A stretch of DNA of 64,000 nucleotides, taken from Mycobacterium triplex. Its GTDB lineage: Bacteria; Actinomycetota; Actinomycetes; Mycobacteriales; Mycobacteriaceae. Numbering within the stretch: the stretch's first letter is position 1; every line of letters starts with the position of its first letter. The stretch is from contig NZ_HG964446.1 in the NCBI RefSeq assembly GCF_000689255.1, forward strand, positions 1,106,484 through 1,170,483. The letters are read 5' to 3'. The notes under the pieces are model-generated. The model had not been told where the DNA came from. It saw only the letters and a program-made list of their open reading frames with translations, and searched no databases. A program made the translations under genes and the position numbers. Shown here one piece after another: positions 53,147-62,364 of the stretch.

Positions 53147-54007
53147 TTACTCAGGATTCAGGTCGACCAAAACCGGCGCATGATCACTGGGAGCTTTTCC
53201 CTTGCGCTCGTCCCGGACGATTTGCGCGCCGGCCACCCGTGCCGCCAGCGCCGGTGAGGCGAGGATGAAGTCGATGCGCATCCCTTGCTTCTTCGGGAAC
53301 CGCAGCTGGGTGTAATCCCAGTAGGTGTAGACACCGGGGCCCGGAGTGAAAGGCCTTACCACGTCGGCGAATTGCGCATCGACAATGGCTTTGAACGCCC
53401 GGCGTTCCGGCTCGGACACGTGCGTGGCGCCTGCGAAGAATTCCATGCTCCAGACGTCTTCATCGGTGGGTGCGATGTTCCAGTCGCCGACCATCGCGAT
53501 CTGCGAGGTGGGATCGTCAGCCAACCAGCCCGCGGCCGCATCACGCAGGGCGGCAAGCCATTCCAGCTTGTAGGTGTAGTGCGGGTCGGCCAGGGTTCGA
53601 CCGTTGGGCACATACAGGCTCCACACCCGGACGCCGCCACAGGTGGCGCCCAGGGCCCGGGCTTCCGCGGTCGCGGCGACCTCCGGCTTGCTGCTCCAGC
53701 CGGGCTGGCCGTCGAACCCGATCTGCACATTCTCCAGGCCTACGCGTGAGGCGATCGCCACGCCGTTCCACTGGTTGAAGCCGACATGGGCGACCTCGTA
53801 GCCGAGTTCCACGAACGGCAGGGCGGGGAACTGGCTGTCGGAGCACTTGGTCTCCTGCATGGCCAGCACGTCGACTTCGGCGCGGGCGAGCCAGTCGGTG
53901 ACGCGGTCGAGGCGGGTGCGGATCGAGTTGACGTTCCAGGTCGCCAGTCGCACGCGCGGCGACGTCGGGTGTAACGGGTCGCCGTCATCGACACTGCCGT
54001 CGGGCAT
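53147..54007 (-). CDS. xthA: Exodeoxyribonuclease III / AP endonuclease
   Basis: This protein of 286 residues cuts DNA at abasic sites and trims 3' ends in base-excision repair. Motifs are ATWNVNSIRTRLDR, LAMQETKCSD (metal-binding Glu), LYVPNGR, MVGDWNIAPTDEDVW and the final SDHAPVLVDL (catalytic Asp-His). The ATG (MPDGSVDDG) is 2 bp from the upstream GNAT stop. It forms an operon def-GNAT-xthA. Confidence 0.95.
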   Translation of the reverse strand: MPDGSVDDGDPLHPTSPRVRLATWNVNSIRTRLDRVTDWLARAEVDVLAMQETKCSDSQFPALPFVELGYEVAHVGFNQWNGVAIASRVGLENVQIGFDGQPGWSSKPEVAATAEARALGATCGGVRVWSLYVPNGRTLADPHYTYKLEWLAALRDAAAGWLADDPTSQIAMVGDWNIAPTDEDVWSMEFFAGATHVSEPERRAFKAIVDAQFADVVRPFTPGPGVYTYWDYTQLRFPKKQGMRIDFILASPALAARVAGAQIVRDERKGKAPSDHAPVLVDLNPE

Positions 54008-54009
54008 GA

Positions 54010-54762
54010 CTAGACGGTATCCCAGCCACCCGGCCGGGCATCGAAGTAGCGACGGCGGTGGTGCAGCCGGAAGCCCAGACTCTCGGCGAGGCCGCCGGCG
54101 GCCTCGTCCGCCTCGTCGACCGCGATGTAGGCGCGGGTGGCGCCGTGGTGTGCACCCCAGACCAACAGGGCTTCGCGCGGCGCCGAAAGTCCGACCCACC
54201 GGGTGCCGTCCGGCGCGTCGGTCACGGCCGCACCCGTGGCCGACGGATCGGACTCGCGGGACGCGAGGTCACCCACGTCGCGCACCAACACCCGCTCGGT
54301 GTGATCGGCCACCAGGGTGCGTGGCAGCGTCAGCAACCGGTCCGGGATCGCCAGGAGCGGGGGAAGGCCGCGCCGGTCGTACCAGTCGACGATCGCCGGT
54401 ACCGCGCTGAGCTGTGCCGAGATATCCAGTGGCACAGCAGAATTGGCGATACGGTTGGTTTCGTCTCCGGCCCGCAGCAGCCAGCCGTCCACCCAGGCGC
54501 GCGCTGCGCCGGGCCGGGCCGCGGCGGCGGCATGCTCCAGCGCGCGGATCGCCGACGTGCGCACCGGCGCGTCGGTCAGCACCCGCAGCGCGACCACGTC
54601 ACCGGCCGAGAACTCGACGACCGCGCCCGTCTTCGTCTGCACCCGCACCACCGGATCCACCGCCAACAGGTGTCCCACCGCGTCGGTCAGCGGCGGAGCC
54701 GATCCGGCCGGACGCCGGTAGCGAACCGTCACCCGCGTTCCGAGGTCCGGCCACGAGACCAT
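54010..54762 (-). CDS. GNAT-like acetyltransferase (Rv0428c-like)
   Basis: This protein of 250 residues has an N-terminal half that is a small barrel-like region (WPDLGTRVTVRYRRPAGSAPP) and a C-terminal GNAT fold (AYIAVDEADEAAGGLAESLGFRLHHRRRYF). The ATG (MVSWPDL) overlaps the def stop (TGATG). I recall a longer annotated Rv0428c; an upstream frame exists here but lies wholly inside def. Substrate unknown. Confidence 0.83.
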   Translation of the reverse strand: MVSWPDLGTRVTVRYRRPAGSAPPLTDAVGHLLAVDPVVRVQTKTGAVVEFSAGDVVALRVLTDAPVRTSAIRALEHAAAAARPGAARAWVDGWLLRAGDETNRIANSAVPLDISAQLSAVPAIVDWYDRRGLPPLLAIPDRLLTLPRTLVADHTERVLVRDVGDLASRESDPSATGAAVTDAPDGTRWVGLSAPREALLVWGAHHGATRAYIAVDEADEAAGGLAESLGFRLHHRRRYFDARPGGWDTV

Positions 54763-55355
54763 CAGTGACCGAACGGATCCGGTCCCTCGCCCGGCAGCCA
54801 GGACAGTCCGGGCACGCCCCAGCCGTGGGATTTGACGCTTCGCTTCGCGGCGCGAGCATGCCGGCCGATCAGGCGGTCCAAGTAGAGGAATCCATCCAGG
54901 TGCCCGGTTTCGTGTTGCAGCATCCGGGCGAACAGGCCGGTGCCCTCGATCGTGACCGTTTTCCCGTCGGCGTCCAGGCCGGTGACCCGTGCCCATTTCG
55001 CCCGCCCGGTGGGAAACGACTCACCGGGAACCGATAGACATCCCTCGTCGTCATCGCTCGGGTCGGGCATGGTCTCGGGTATCTCGGAGGTCTCCAGGAT
55101 CGGATTGATGATCACGCCGCGGCGGCGCTCGGTCATGCCGCGATCGTCGGCGCAGTCGTAGACGAACAGCCGCAGGCCGTGGCCGATCTGATTGGCGGCC
55201 AGCCCGACACCGTGAGCGGCGTCCATGGTGTCGTACATATCGGCGATCAATCCGGCGAGGTCTGCCGGTAGTGAACCGTCGGCACCGACGGGCACCGGTT
55301 CGGTCGACGTGTGCAACACCGGATCGCCCACTATGCGAATGGGTACCACTGCCAT
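54762..55355 (-). CDS. def: Peptide deformylase
   Basis: This 197-residue metalloenzyme removes the formyl group from new proteins. All three motifs are present: [19 protein letters not shown] (metal Cys) and QHETGHLDG (HExxH). Length matches Rv0429c (about 197). It heads the def-GNAT-xthA operon. Confidence 0.97.
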   Translation of the reverse strand: MAVVPIRIVGDPVLHTSTEPVPVGADGSLPADLAGLIADMYDTMDAAHGVGLAANQIGHGLRLFVYDCADDRGMTERRRGVIINPILETSEIPETMPDPSDDDEGCLSVPGESFPTGRAKWARVTGLDADGKTVTIEGTGLFARMLQHETGHLDGFLYLDRLIGRHARAAKRSVKSHGWGVPGLSWLPGEGPDPFGH

Positions 55356-55375
55356 GGTCGGCTAGCTTAAGCCCG

Positions 55376-55622
55376 GTGACGATGCGCGCCGCAAAGCGGC
55401 GGGCGGTGGGGGTACCACCCGGCCGCGAAGCGGCGAGGGGGCGAGGCGGGCAATCGACCTAGGGGCCGCGAGGTAAGCAATGTAGCCAATCCGCCGACTC
55501 GCGGGTCTGGATGAAGGCTTGAGGGTTCGCGGCGTGGTTCAATATTCGCCGAAACATGCCCCGGTGTAAGTCATGTCAGTGGAGCTACAGGGAATTCGGC
55601 GGAAGGGTCCAGGGGAAGCAAT
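55376..55622. other. GC-rich intergenic region with short repeats
   Basis: This 247-bp gap holds two GC-rich direct repeats (CCGCAAAGCGGCG and CCGCGAAGCGGCGAG) that can fold on themselves (CCGC...GCGG). Less GC-rich sequence before 55623 is where the promoter of the next gene should be. No gene is seen. Confidence 0.5.
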
Positions 55623-55931
55623 ATGGACAGCGCCATGGCGCGGGCAAATCGAGCGGGGGACGATGCTGAAATCGCCGATGGGCTGACCCGACGCGAACAC
55701 GACATCCTGGCCTTCGAGCGCCAGTGGTGGAAGTTCGCCGGTGTCAAGGAAGACGCGATCAAAGAGTTGTTCTCGATGTCGGCCACGCGGTACTACCAAG
55801 TCCTCAACGCGTTAGTGGATCGGCCGGAGGCACTGGCCGCCGATCCGATGCTGGTGAAGCGGTTGCGGCGGCTGCGGGCCAGCCGTCAGAAGGCGCGCGC
55901 AGCGCGGCGCCTCGGGTTCGAGGTGACCTGA
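55623..55931 (+). CDS. DUF3263 protein (Rv0430-like), helix-turn-helix type
   Basis: This 102-residue protein contains LTRREHDILAFERQWWKFAGVKEDAIKELF followed by MSATRYYQVLNALVDRP and a basic RRLRASRQKARAARR tail. The family looks like a winged-helix or sigma-region-4-like DNA binder. GGGGAAG precedes the ATG. It is followed 20 bp later by virR. Function in gene control is inferred. Confidence 0.88.
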   Translation: MDSAMARANRAGDDAEIADGLTRREHDILAFERQWWKFAGVKEDAIKELFSMSATRYYQVLNALVDRPEALAADPMLVKRLRRLRASRQKARAARRLGFEVT

Positions 55932-55950
55932 CTGGTTACAGTAGGGCTCG

Positions 55951-56433
55951 ATGAAAGAGCGTGTTCCCGATTCCACGGGACTCCCACTGCGGGCCATGGT
56001 GATGGTGCTGTTGTTCCTCGGCGTCATCTTTTTGCTGCTCGGCTGGCAGGCGTTGAGCTCCTCGGGAAAGTCGGACGACGACTCGGCCGCACCGGCCTCG
56101 AGTGCGACCAGCTCCAGCGCCCCCGCCTCGCCGACCTCGACGAGCGCGAAGCCCGCGGCGACCGACGCCGACATCCACGTGTACAACATCTCCGGCAAGG
56201 AAGGTGTCGCCGGGCATGCCGCGGACCAACTCAAGGCCGGCGGCTTCAAGGTCGTTGACGTCGGCAACCTGACGTTGCCCGAAGTGACGGTCACGACCGT
56301 GTACTTCACCGACGCCGACGGTGAGCACGCCACCGCCGACGCGGTCGGCAAAAATCTGGGAGCGCCGGTCGAACCGCGCCTGCCCGCGCTCAGCGGAGAA
56401 CCGCCCGGCGTAATCGTCTTGGTCGCGGGCTGA
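55951..56433 (+). CDS. virR: LytR_C-domain membrane protein VirR
   Basis: This 160-residue protein has a short cytoplasmic start, one helix (AMVMVLLFLGVIFLLLGWQ), a Ser/Ala/Thr-rich linker (about 45-70) and an extracytoplasmic LytR C-terminal domain (HVYNISGKEGVAGHAADQL). Rv0431/VirR limits membrane-vesicle release and affects cell-wall structure. Place and architecture match. Confidence 0.9.
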   Translation: MKERVPDSTGLPLRAMVMVLLFLGVIFLLLGWQALSSSGKSDDDSAAPASSATSSSAPASPTSTSAKPAATDADIHVYNISGKEGVAGHAADQLKAGGFKVVDVGNLTLPEVTVTTVYFTDADGEHATADAVGKNLGAPVEPRLPALSGEPPGVIVLVAG

Positions 56434-56465
56434 CTCCGGGTCGTGAGCCGGGTTAGGCTCTCGCT

Positions 56466-57170
56466 ATGCCTACGCTTGCCGGTCACCGCAATGTCGTCGT
56501 CACCCTGTCCGCACTCGGCGCGGCCACCAGCGTCGTTTTGCTGAGCGCGTGCTCCTCGCCGCAGCACGCGTCGTCGGTGCCGGGCACCACGCCGGCCGTC
56601 TGGACGGGATCGCCCGCGCCGTCGGCAACCGCGGGAACCGCGAGCGAGGGCAAGCAGAGCATCACCACCCATCTGCGCGCACCCGACGGCACCCAGGTCG
56701 CGACCGCGACGTTCGAATTCGCCAACGGCTATGCCACCGTCACGATCGCGACGACCGGCGAGGGTCAGATCGCGCCCGGCTTCCACGGCGTGCACATTCA
56801 CAAAGTCGGCAAATGCGAGGCCAATTCGGTCGGCCCGACCGGCGGGGCGCCCGGCGACTTCCTGTCCGCGGGCGGTCACTTCCAGGCGCCCGGCCACTCG
56901 AACGAACCCGCCAGCGGGGATCTCACCTCGCTCGAGGTTCGCAAGGACGGTGCCGGAATGTTGGTGACCACCACGGACGCCTTCGCGATGGACGACCTGC
57001 TCTCGGGTGAAAAGACCGCGATCATCATCCACGCGGGTGCGGACAACTTCGCCAACATTCCGCCGGAGCGCTACAGCCAGGCCAACGGAACGCCGGGTCC
57101 GGACGCGACGACGATGAGCACTGGTGACGCCGGCAAGCGAGTGGCGTGCGGTGTCATTGGTGCCGGCTAA
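56466..57170 (+). CDS. sodC: Cu/Zn superoxide dismutase lipoprotein
   Basis: This 234-residue enzyme removes superoxide at the cell surface. It has a lipobox LLSAC, a Ser/Pro/Thr-rich spacer, and metal ligands in [18 protein letters not shown] and the C-terminal [10 protein letters not shown]. The disulfide Cys pair is in GKC and VACGVIG. The next gene starts within its last codons. Confidence 0.95.
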   Translation: MPTLAGHRNVVVTLSALGAATSVVLLSACSSPQHASSVPGTTPAVWTGSPAPSATAGTASEGKQSITTHLRAPDGTQVATATFEFANGYATVTIATTGEGQIAPGFHGVHIHKVGKCEANSVGPTGGAPGDFLSAGGHFQAPGHSNEPASGDLTSLEVRKDGAGMLVTTTDAFAMDDLLSGEKTAIIIHAGADNFANIPPERYSQANGTPGPDATTMSTGDAGKRVACGVIGAG

Positions 57171-58290
57171 CAGGCCCGTCCCGCACATCGATTTCGCCCG
57201 GTCGCCGCGGCCGACGCTCGGCGTGGAGTGGGAGTTCGCGCTCGTCGACGCCCAGACCCGCGACCTGAGCAACGAGGCGACCTCGGTGATCGCCGAGATC
57301 GGCGAAAACCCACGCGTGCACAAGGAATTGCTGCGCAACACCGTCGAGGTGGTCAGCGGTATCTGCGACTGCACCGGTCAGGCGATCGAGGATCTGCGGC
57401 AGACCTTGGGCCCCGCGCGCCGAATCGTCCGGGACCGTGGCATGGAGCTGTTCTGTGCGGGCGCACACCCGTTCGCGCAGTGGAGCACCCAGAAGCTCAC
57501 CGATGCGCCCCGCTACGCCGAGCTGATCAAGCGCACCCAGTGGTGGGGACGGCAGATGCTGATCTGGGGTGTGCACGTACACGTCGGGATTTCCTCGGCG
57601 CACAAGGTGATGCCGATCATGACGTCGCTGCTGCGCTACTACCCACACCTGCTGGCGTTGTCGGCGTCCTCGCCGTGGTGGACCGGCGTGGACACCGGGT
57701 ACGCCAGCAACCGGGCCATGATGTTCCAGCAGTTGCCGACGGCCGGCTTGCCGTTCCAGTTTCAGACCTGGGGTGAGTTCGAAGGATTCGTCTACGACCA
57801 GAAGAAGACCGGCATCATCGACCACGTCGACGAAGTCCGTTGGGATATAAGGCCTTCCCCGCATCTGGGCACACTCGAGGTGCGAGTCTGCGACGGCGTG
57901 TCCAACCTGCGTGAGCTGAGTGCGCTGGTCGCCCTGACCCATTGCCTGGTGGTCGACCTGGATCGCAGGCTGGAAGCCGACGAGTCGTTGCCGACGATGC
58001 CGCCGTGGCACACCCAGGAGAACAAGTGGCGCGCGGCACGCTACGGGCTGGACGCGGTGATCATCCAGGACGCCGACAGCAACGAGCGGTTGGTCACCGA
58101 CGACCTCGCCGACGTGCTGACCCGGCTGGAGCCGGTCGCCAAGTCGCTGCACTGCAGCGACGAACTCGCGGCGGTGGAGGACATCTGGCGCCACGGGGCC
58201 TCCTATCAACGGCAGCGGCGGGTGGCCGAAGAGCACGACGGCGATCTGCGCGCGGTCGTCGATGCGTTGGTGGGCGAACTGGACGTCTGA
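57160..58290 (+). CDS. YbdK-family glutamate-cysteine-ligase-like carboxylate-amine ligase
   Basis: This protein of 376 residues, matching the length I recall for Rv0433, has the GCS2-fold landmarks [53 protein letters not shown] and [12 protein letters not shown]. It could ligate Glu and a small amine; the true substrates are unknown for mycobacteria, which use mycothiol and not glutathione. The GTG start overlaps sodC; a GTG three codons earlier is possible. The next gene overlaps its stop (TGATG). Confidence 0.87.
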   Translation: MPANRPVPHIDFARSPRPTLGVEWEFALVDAQTRDLSNEATSVIAEIGENPRVHKELLRNTVEVVSGICDCTGQAIEDLRQTLGPARRIVRDRGMELFCAGAHPFAQWSTQKLTDAPRYAELIKRTQWWGRQMLIWGVHVHVGISSAHKVMPIMTSLLRYYPHLLALSASSPWWTGVDTGYASNRAMMFQQLPTAGLPFQFQTWGEFEGFVYDQKKTGIIDHVDEVRWDIRPSPHLGTLEVRVCDGVSNLRELSALVALTHCLVVDLDRRLEADESLPTMPPWHTQENKWRAARYGLDAVIIQDADSNERLVTDDLADVLTRLEPVAKSLHCSDELAAVEDIWRHGASYQRQRRVAEEHDGDLRAVVDALVGELDV

Positions 58291-58913
58291 TGGAGCTCGC
58301 GATGTTCCCGCTGGAGTCGGCGCTGCTGCCGAATCAGGATCTGCCATTGCGCATCTTCGAGCCTCGCTACGTTGCACTGGTGCGGCATTGCGTCGGTACC
58401 GGTGAACCCTTCGGCGTGGTGCTGATCTCGCGCGGCCGTGAGGTCGGCGGCGGCGATGCGCGCTGCGACGTCGGCGTGCTGTGCCGGATCGACGAATGCG
58501 TCGAGCAGGGTGTGGGCCGATACTCGCTGCGCTGCCGGACCGGCGAGCGGATTCGGGTGTCGGAGTGGCTGCCCGACGATCCCTACCCCCGGGCGTCGGT
58601 GCAGCCGTGGCCGGACGAGGCGGGGGAAACGGTCACTCTGGCACAGCTTGTCGATGTCGAAGACCGGATGATGGCCTTGTTCGAGCGGATCGCGGAGGCG
58701 CGCGGCGCCATGCTGCCGAAGCGCGAGGTGCTGCTGGGCTCCGACGACGCCGACGCGGGAGAGCGGCTGTACACGTTGGCCACTCGCATCCCGATCGGAG
58801 CCGCCGACCGGTACGCCGTGCTGTCGGCGCCATCGGCGGCCGACCGGCTCGCGGCGCTGGGTGAGGCGGTCGACGCGATCGCCGAGATGGTGGAGTTCCA
58901 GTTGTCGGAGTAG
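58290..58913 (+). CDS. Lon N-terminal (LAN/LON) domain protein
   Basis: This 207-residue protein starts [20 protein letters not shown], followed by the Lon substrate-binding domain pattern LRIFEPRYVALVRHC and FGVVLISRG. It has no ATPase or protease part. Such stand-alone domains may bind unfolded proteins. It is coupled to the YbdK-like gene. Matches Rv0434. Confidence 0.88.
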   Translation: MELAMFPLESALLPNQDLPLRIFEPRYVALVRHCVGTGEPFGVVLISRGREVGGGDARCDVGVLCRIDECVEQGVGRYSLRCRTGERIRVSEWLPDDPYPRASVQPWPDEAGETVTLAQLVDVEDRMMALFERIAEARGAMLPKREVLLGSDDADAGERLYTLATRIPIGAADRYAVLSAPSAADRLAALGEAVDAIAEMVEFQLSE

Positions 58914-58960
58914 CGATGTGCTTTCCTATAGGGAAACTGACTGCGCGACTGGATGGTTGA

Positions 58961-59983
58961 GTGAAAGTACATCTGCAAGTCAACGGATCGCCGACCGGTG
59001 CGTCGGCGAGTGCGGCCGAGATCGCCGAGACGGGCGCCGACGGGCTGTTCACCTTCGAGGGTCAGCACGATGTGTTCTTTCCGCTGGTCATCGCCGCCAG
59101 CGAGACCAGCCTGGACTTGATGACCAACGTCGCGATCGCCGCGCCGCGCAGTCCGCTGCACCTGGCGCATGCCGCCTACGATTTGCAGGTCTTCAGCGGG
59201 GGCAGATTCCGGCTCGGGCTGGGCTCGCAGATCAGGGTCCACATCGAAAAGCGCTACGGCAGCACCTGGGATCGGCCCGCGGCGCGGATGGCCGAAACCA
59301 TCGCCGCGATCAAGGCGATATTCGCCGCGTGGGAAGGCCAGTCCCCGCTTAACTTTCGGGGTGAGTTCTTCACCCACACCCTGATGGCACCCAACTTCAA
59401 CCCCGGCCCGAACCCGTTCGGACCGCCGCCGGTGCTGATGGGGGCGCTGGGTCCGATCATGACGCGCACCGCCGCCGAAGTCGCCGACGGCCTGCTGGTG
59501 ATGCCGTTCCACAGCGCCCGCCATTTCTCCGAACGCACCATCCCGGCGATCGACGAGGGACTGCGCCGTTCGCAGCGCTGCGCCAACGATTTTGAGGTGA
59601 TCGCCCAGGCCATGGTCGCGGTCGGCAGCAACGAAGGCGACCTGGCCGCCGCCGTCAACGGTGTCGCGTCGCTGATCGCGTTCTACGGCTCGACACCGGC
59701 TTACCTGCCGGTGCTCGAGGTCGAGGGCTGGGCAGACGTGCAGCCCGAACTCAACGCGCTGTCCAAGCAGGGCCGGTTTGCCGAGATGCGCGCTCTGATC
59801 ACCGACGACATGGTGGCCCGGATCGGGATCGTCGGGACCCCGGAGCAATGTGCCCAGCAGATCGTGGAGCGGTTCGGCGACCGCGTCGACGAAGTATGTT
59901 GCTACTTCCCGTATTACACACCGGTCAACACCGATCTCGCCGGCCTGATCGACGCCCTGCACCGGAGCCCCGCGCGGCGATGA
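58961..59983 (+). CDS. F420-dependent LLM oxidoreductase (TIGR03617-like)
   Basis: This 340-residue protein has FTFEGQHDVFFPLVIAAS, LAHAAYDLQVFSGGRFRLGLGSQI, a characteristic HIEKRYGSTWDRPAARM segment and MVARIGIVGTPEQCAQQI. The group is thought to use F420H2 supplied by Fgd. The start is GTG. The enoyl-CoA hydratase gene overlaps its stop (ATGA), suggesting a joint pathway acting on an acyl-CoA or steroid-like substrate. Confidence 0.88.
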   Translation: MKVHLQVNGSPTGASASAAEIAETGADGLFTFEGQHDVFFPLVIAASETSLDLMTNVAIAAPRSPLHLAHAAYDLQVFSGGRFRLGLGSQIRVHIEKRYGSTWDRPAARMAETIAAIKAIFAAWEGQSPLNFRGEFFTHTLMAPNFNPGPNPFGPPPVLMGALGPIMTRTAAEVADGLLVMPFHSARHFSERTIPAIDEGLRRSQRCANDFEVIAQAMVAVGSNEGDLAAAVNGVASLIAFYGSTPAYLPVLEVEGWADVQPELNALSKQGRFAEMRALITDDMVARIGIVGTPEQCAQQIVERFGDRVDEVCCYFPYYTPVNTDLAGLIDALHRSPARR

Positions 59984-60816
59984 GCACCGATCTGGTGGTC
60001 GAGGTCGCCGCGGGCGTGGCGGTGCTGACGCTCAATCGGCCCGCCCAGCTCAACGCCTACACCGCCGAGATGGGCGCACTGCTGAGCCGGGCGTACCGGG
60101 AGTGCGACGAGGACGACGACGTCCGCGCCATCGTGGTGACCGGCGCGGGCCGGGCCTTTTGCGCGGGCGCCGATTTCTCTGGCGGCGCAACGCCGTTCGA
60201 CAGCCCGCAAGACGTCGCCGCGTTCTCCGCGTCGCCGATCGACCCGCCGGCGTTCGAATTGCGCAAACCGGTGATCGCCGCGGTCAACGGGCATGCCATC
60301 GGAATCGGACTGACCATCGCGCTGCAGGCCGACATCCGCATTCTCGCCGAGGACGCGAAATATGGTGTGGTGCAGGTGCGTCGCGGAGTGATACCCGATT
60401 GCATGTCGCACTGGACGCTGGCGCACTTGACGAATCTCGGTGTCGCCGCCGAGGTGCTGCTGACCGGGCGCACCTTCGACGGGCCCGAGGCCGTCGCGTA
60501 CGGCATCGCGAATCGCGCGCTACCCGCCGCGCAGGTGCTCGACGGCGCGCTGGACATGGCTCGCGACATCGCGGTCAATGTGGCACCGATGTCGGCGGCA
60601 TTGAGCAAGCGGCTGTTGTGGGACACCGCGATTCGCGGCTACACACCGCGGCAGGTGGCCTCGCTAGAGACCCAGTTGCACCACCGCGTGATGGGCACCC
60701 CCGACGCGGCCGAAGGCGTCGCCGCGTTCGTTGAGCGGCGGGAGCCGCGGTTCGGATCGCGGGTGTCGCGGGACTGGAAAGCCCTGCCGGAGCCGCCGAC
60801 TTCGCCGAGCCGGTAA
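59980..60816 (+). CDS. Enoyl-CoA hydratase/isomerase family protein
   Basis: This protein of 278 residues has the crotonase fold: VLTLNRPAQLNAYTAEM, GRAFCAGADFSGG (oxyanion hole), KPVIAAVNGHAIGIGLTIAL and DIRILAEDAKYGVVQVRRGVIPD. The Glu expected after the GxG loop of classical hydratases is not obvious, so the exact reaction is open. It is coupled to the upstream F420-type enzyme and converges on the TetR gene. Confidence 0.88.
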   Translation: MSTDLVVEVAAGVAVLTLNRPAQLNAYTAEMGALLSRAYRECDEDDDVRAIVVTGAGRAFCAGADFSGGATPFDSPQDVAAFSASPIDPPAFELRKPVIAAVNGHAIGIGLTIALQADIRILAEDAKYGVVQVRRGVIPDCMSHWTLAHLTNLGVAAEVLLTGRTFDGPEAVAYGIANRALPAAQVLDGALDMARDIAVNVAPMSAALSKRLLWDTAIRGYTPRQVASLETQLHHRVMGTPDAAEGVAAFVERREPRFGSRVSRDWKALPEPPTSPSR

Positions 60817-60874
60817 ATTAGCAGACCCGCACTCGCACTTTGTCGGCAGAATTACCGGGTCGCCGAAACGCGGC

Positions 60875-61447
60875 TCAGCTCGTGAGCAGGTCGGCCAGCG
60901 CGACACCGAGGTTGTGCAGGTTGGTTTCCAGCGAATAGGTGCGATCGAGCGTCCAGTTGACGATGCCGCCGGAGAGCGCGCCAACGATGATGTCGGCCAA
61001 GGTGTCCGCGTCGTGGCGGGTGCTGACCTCGCCGCGGGACACGCCCTCCTTGATCAGTTCGCCGAACGTGGCGTGCAGGTTGAATCCGCGCTGAATGCCG
61101 TAGCCGGAGGTGGCCAGCATCTCGCCGATCAGCTCGCGGTAGGTGTCGCCGGATTTGACCAGCGTCGTGGCGATGTCGTCGAACACTCCGACCAGTCGCG
61201 CCGGGATCGGTTGGTCGGCGCGGTCGAAGACCACGTCGTGCAGGTTGACCAGCCGGCGCTGCGCCAGCGCGCGGATCATGTCCTGGCGGGTGGCGAAGTG
61301 GTTGAAGAACGTCCGGTTGGCGACGTCGGCGCGTTCGCAGATCTCCTCGATGGTGGTGGCCGCGACCCCTTGCGCCAGAAACAGGTCGAACGCGGCGACG
61401 AGGATCTTCTCCCGCATCTCGTGCTTGCGCCGTTCGTGTCGGTTCAT
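60875..61447 (-). CDS. TetR-family transcriptional regulator
   Basis: This protein of 190 residues has an HTH in AAFDLFLAQGVAATTIEEICERADVANRTFFNHFATRQDM and a ligand-binding C-terminal domain. It begins MNRHERRKHEMREK, overlapping the SDR stop (ATGA). It is the last gene of the reductase operon and probably regulates it. The effector is unknown, possibly an acyl-CoA. Confidence 0.92.
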   Translation of the reverse strand: MNRHERRKHEMREKILVAAFDLFLAQGVAATTIEEICERADVANRTFFNHFATRQDMIRALAQRRLVNLHDVVFDRADQPIPARLVGVFDDIATTLVKSGDTYRELIGEMLATSGYGIQRGFNLHATFGELIKEGVSRGEVSTRHDADTLADIIVGALSGGIVNWTLDRTYSLETNLHNLGVALADLLTS

Positions 61448-62364
61448 GCGCCGGCACACAGCTTCTCGGACAGGGTCCACAACTCGGCGGCCCGCTGCTC
61501 GTCGCGCGCGTAGGGCGTGGCCTCGCCGATCCCGCAGTCTTCCAGGTACAGCGCGCCCCGGTCGGCCAGCTCGGGGCTTACCGCGGCCCACACCTGGGTG
61601 GCCGCCCCCTGCTCGGGTGTGGCGAAGTCGAGACGGCCGTTGCTCGTTTCACCTCGTAGCGCGCTGTTGCCCACGACGAGCTTGCGCAGATCGGAGAAGT
61701 CCCCGCGCGACATGTACCGCGCCAGCGAGGTGGCGACGGTGCCGGGATGCACGGCGTAGGCGCGAATGCCCAAGTCGCGCAACCGCCGATCGGCCTCGAC
61801 CGCGTGCAGGATGTTCGCCGTCTTGGCGGCGCCGTAGGCCACGAACTTGTCGTATTCGCGACGCTCCCAGTTCGGGTCGTCGAAGTCCACGTCGCCCAGC
61901 ACGTGGCCGCCGGAGGACAGGATCACCACCCGGGCGCCCTGCGCGGCGGTCAGCTGCGGGACCAGTAACCGGGTGAACTCGAAATGCCCGAAATGATTTG
62001 TCCCGATTTGCAATTCGAACCCGTCCCGGGTCCGGCCGAACGGGGTGAACATCACCCCGGCGTTGTTCATCAACACATGCACGGCGGGTGTGATATCGCG
62101 GATCGCCGTCGCCGCCGCGCGGACGCTGGACAGCGCGGTGAGGTCGAGCTCGACGGTCGAGGTCGTCGCACCCGGTACTTCGGCTCGCACCCACGCGTCG
62201 GCCTCGGCCAGGGCGTCTTGGTTGCGCGCCGCCAGGATCACGTGGGCGCCCGCGGCGGCCAGCGCTCGCGCCGACTCCCGGCCCAGGCCGGACGAGGCTC
62301 CGGTGATCACACATGTCTTGCCGGACAGGTCGATTCCCTCGACCACCCCCAGGGCGGTCCTCAT
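61444..62364 (-). CDS. Short-chain dehydrogenase/reductase (retinol-dehydrogenase-like)
   Basis: This protein of 306 residues has cofactor motif TGASSGLGRESARALAAAGA, NNAGVMF and catalytic YGAAKTAN (Tyr-x3-Lys), with HPGTVATSLARYM. The start is the ATG of MRTALGVVEG, overlapping the upstream stop (ATGA). With the acyl-CoA reductase it may handle a fatty aldehyde or alcohol. Substrate unknown. Confidence 0.9.
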   Translation of the reverse strand: MRTALGVVEGIDLSGKTCVITGASSGLGRESARALAAAGAHVILAARNQDALAEADAWVRAEVPGATTSTVELDLTALSSVRAAATAIRDITPAVHVLMNNAGVMFTPFGRTRDGFELQIGTNHFGHFEFTRLLVPQLTAAQGARVVILSSGGHVLGDVDFDDPNWERREYDKFVAYGAAKTANILHAVEADRRLRDLGIRAYAVHPGTVATSLARYMSRGDFSDLRKLVVGNSALRGETSNGRLDFATPEQGAATQVWAAVSPELADRGALYLEDCGIGEATPYARDEQRAAELWTLSEKLCAGA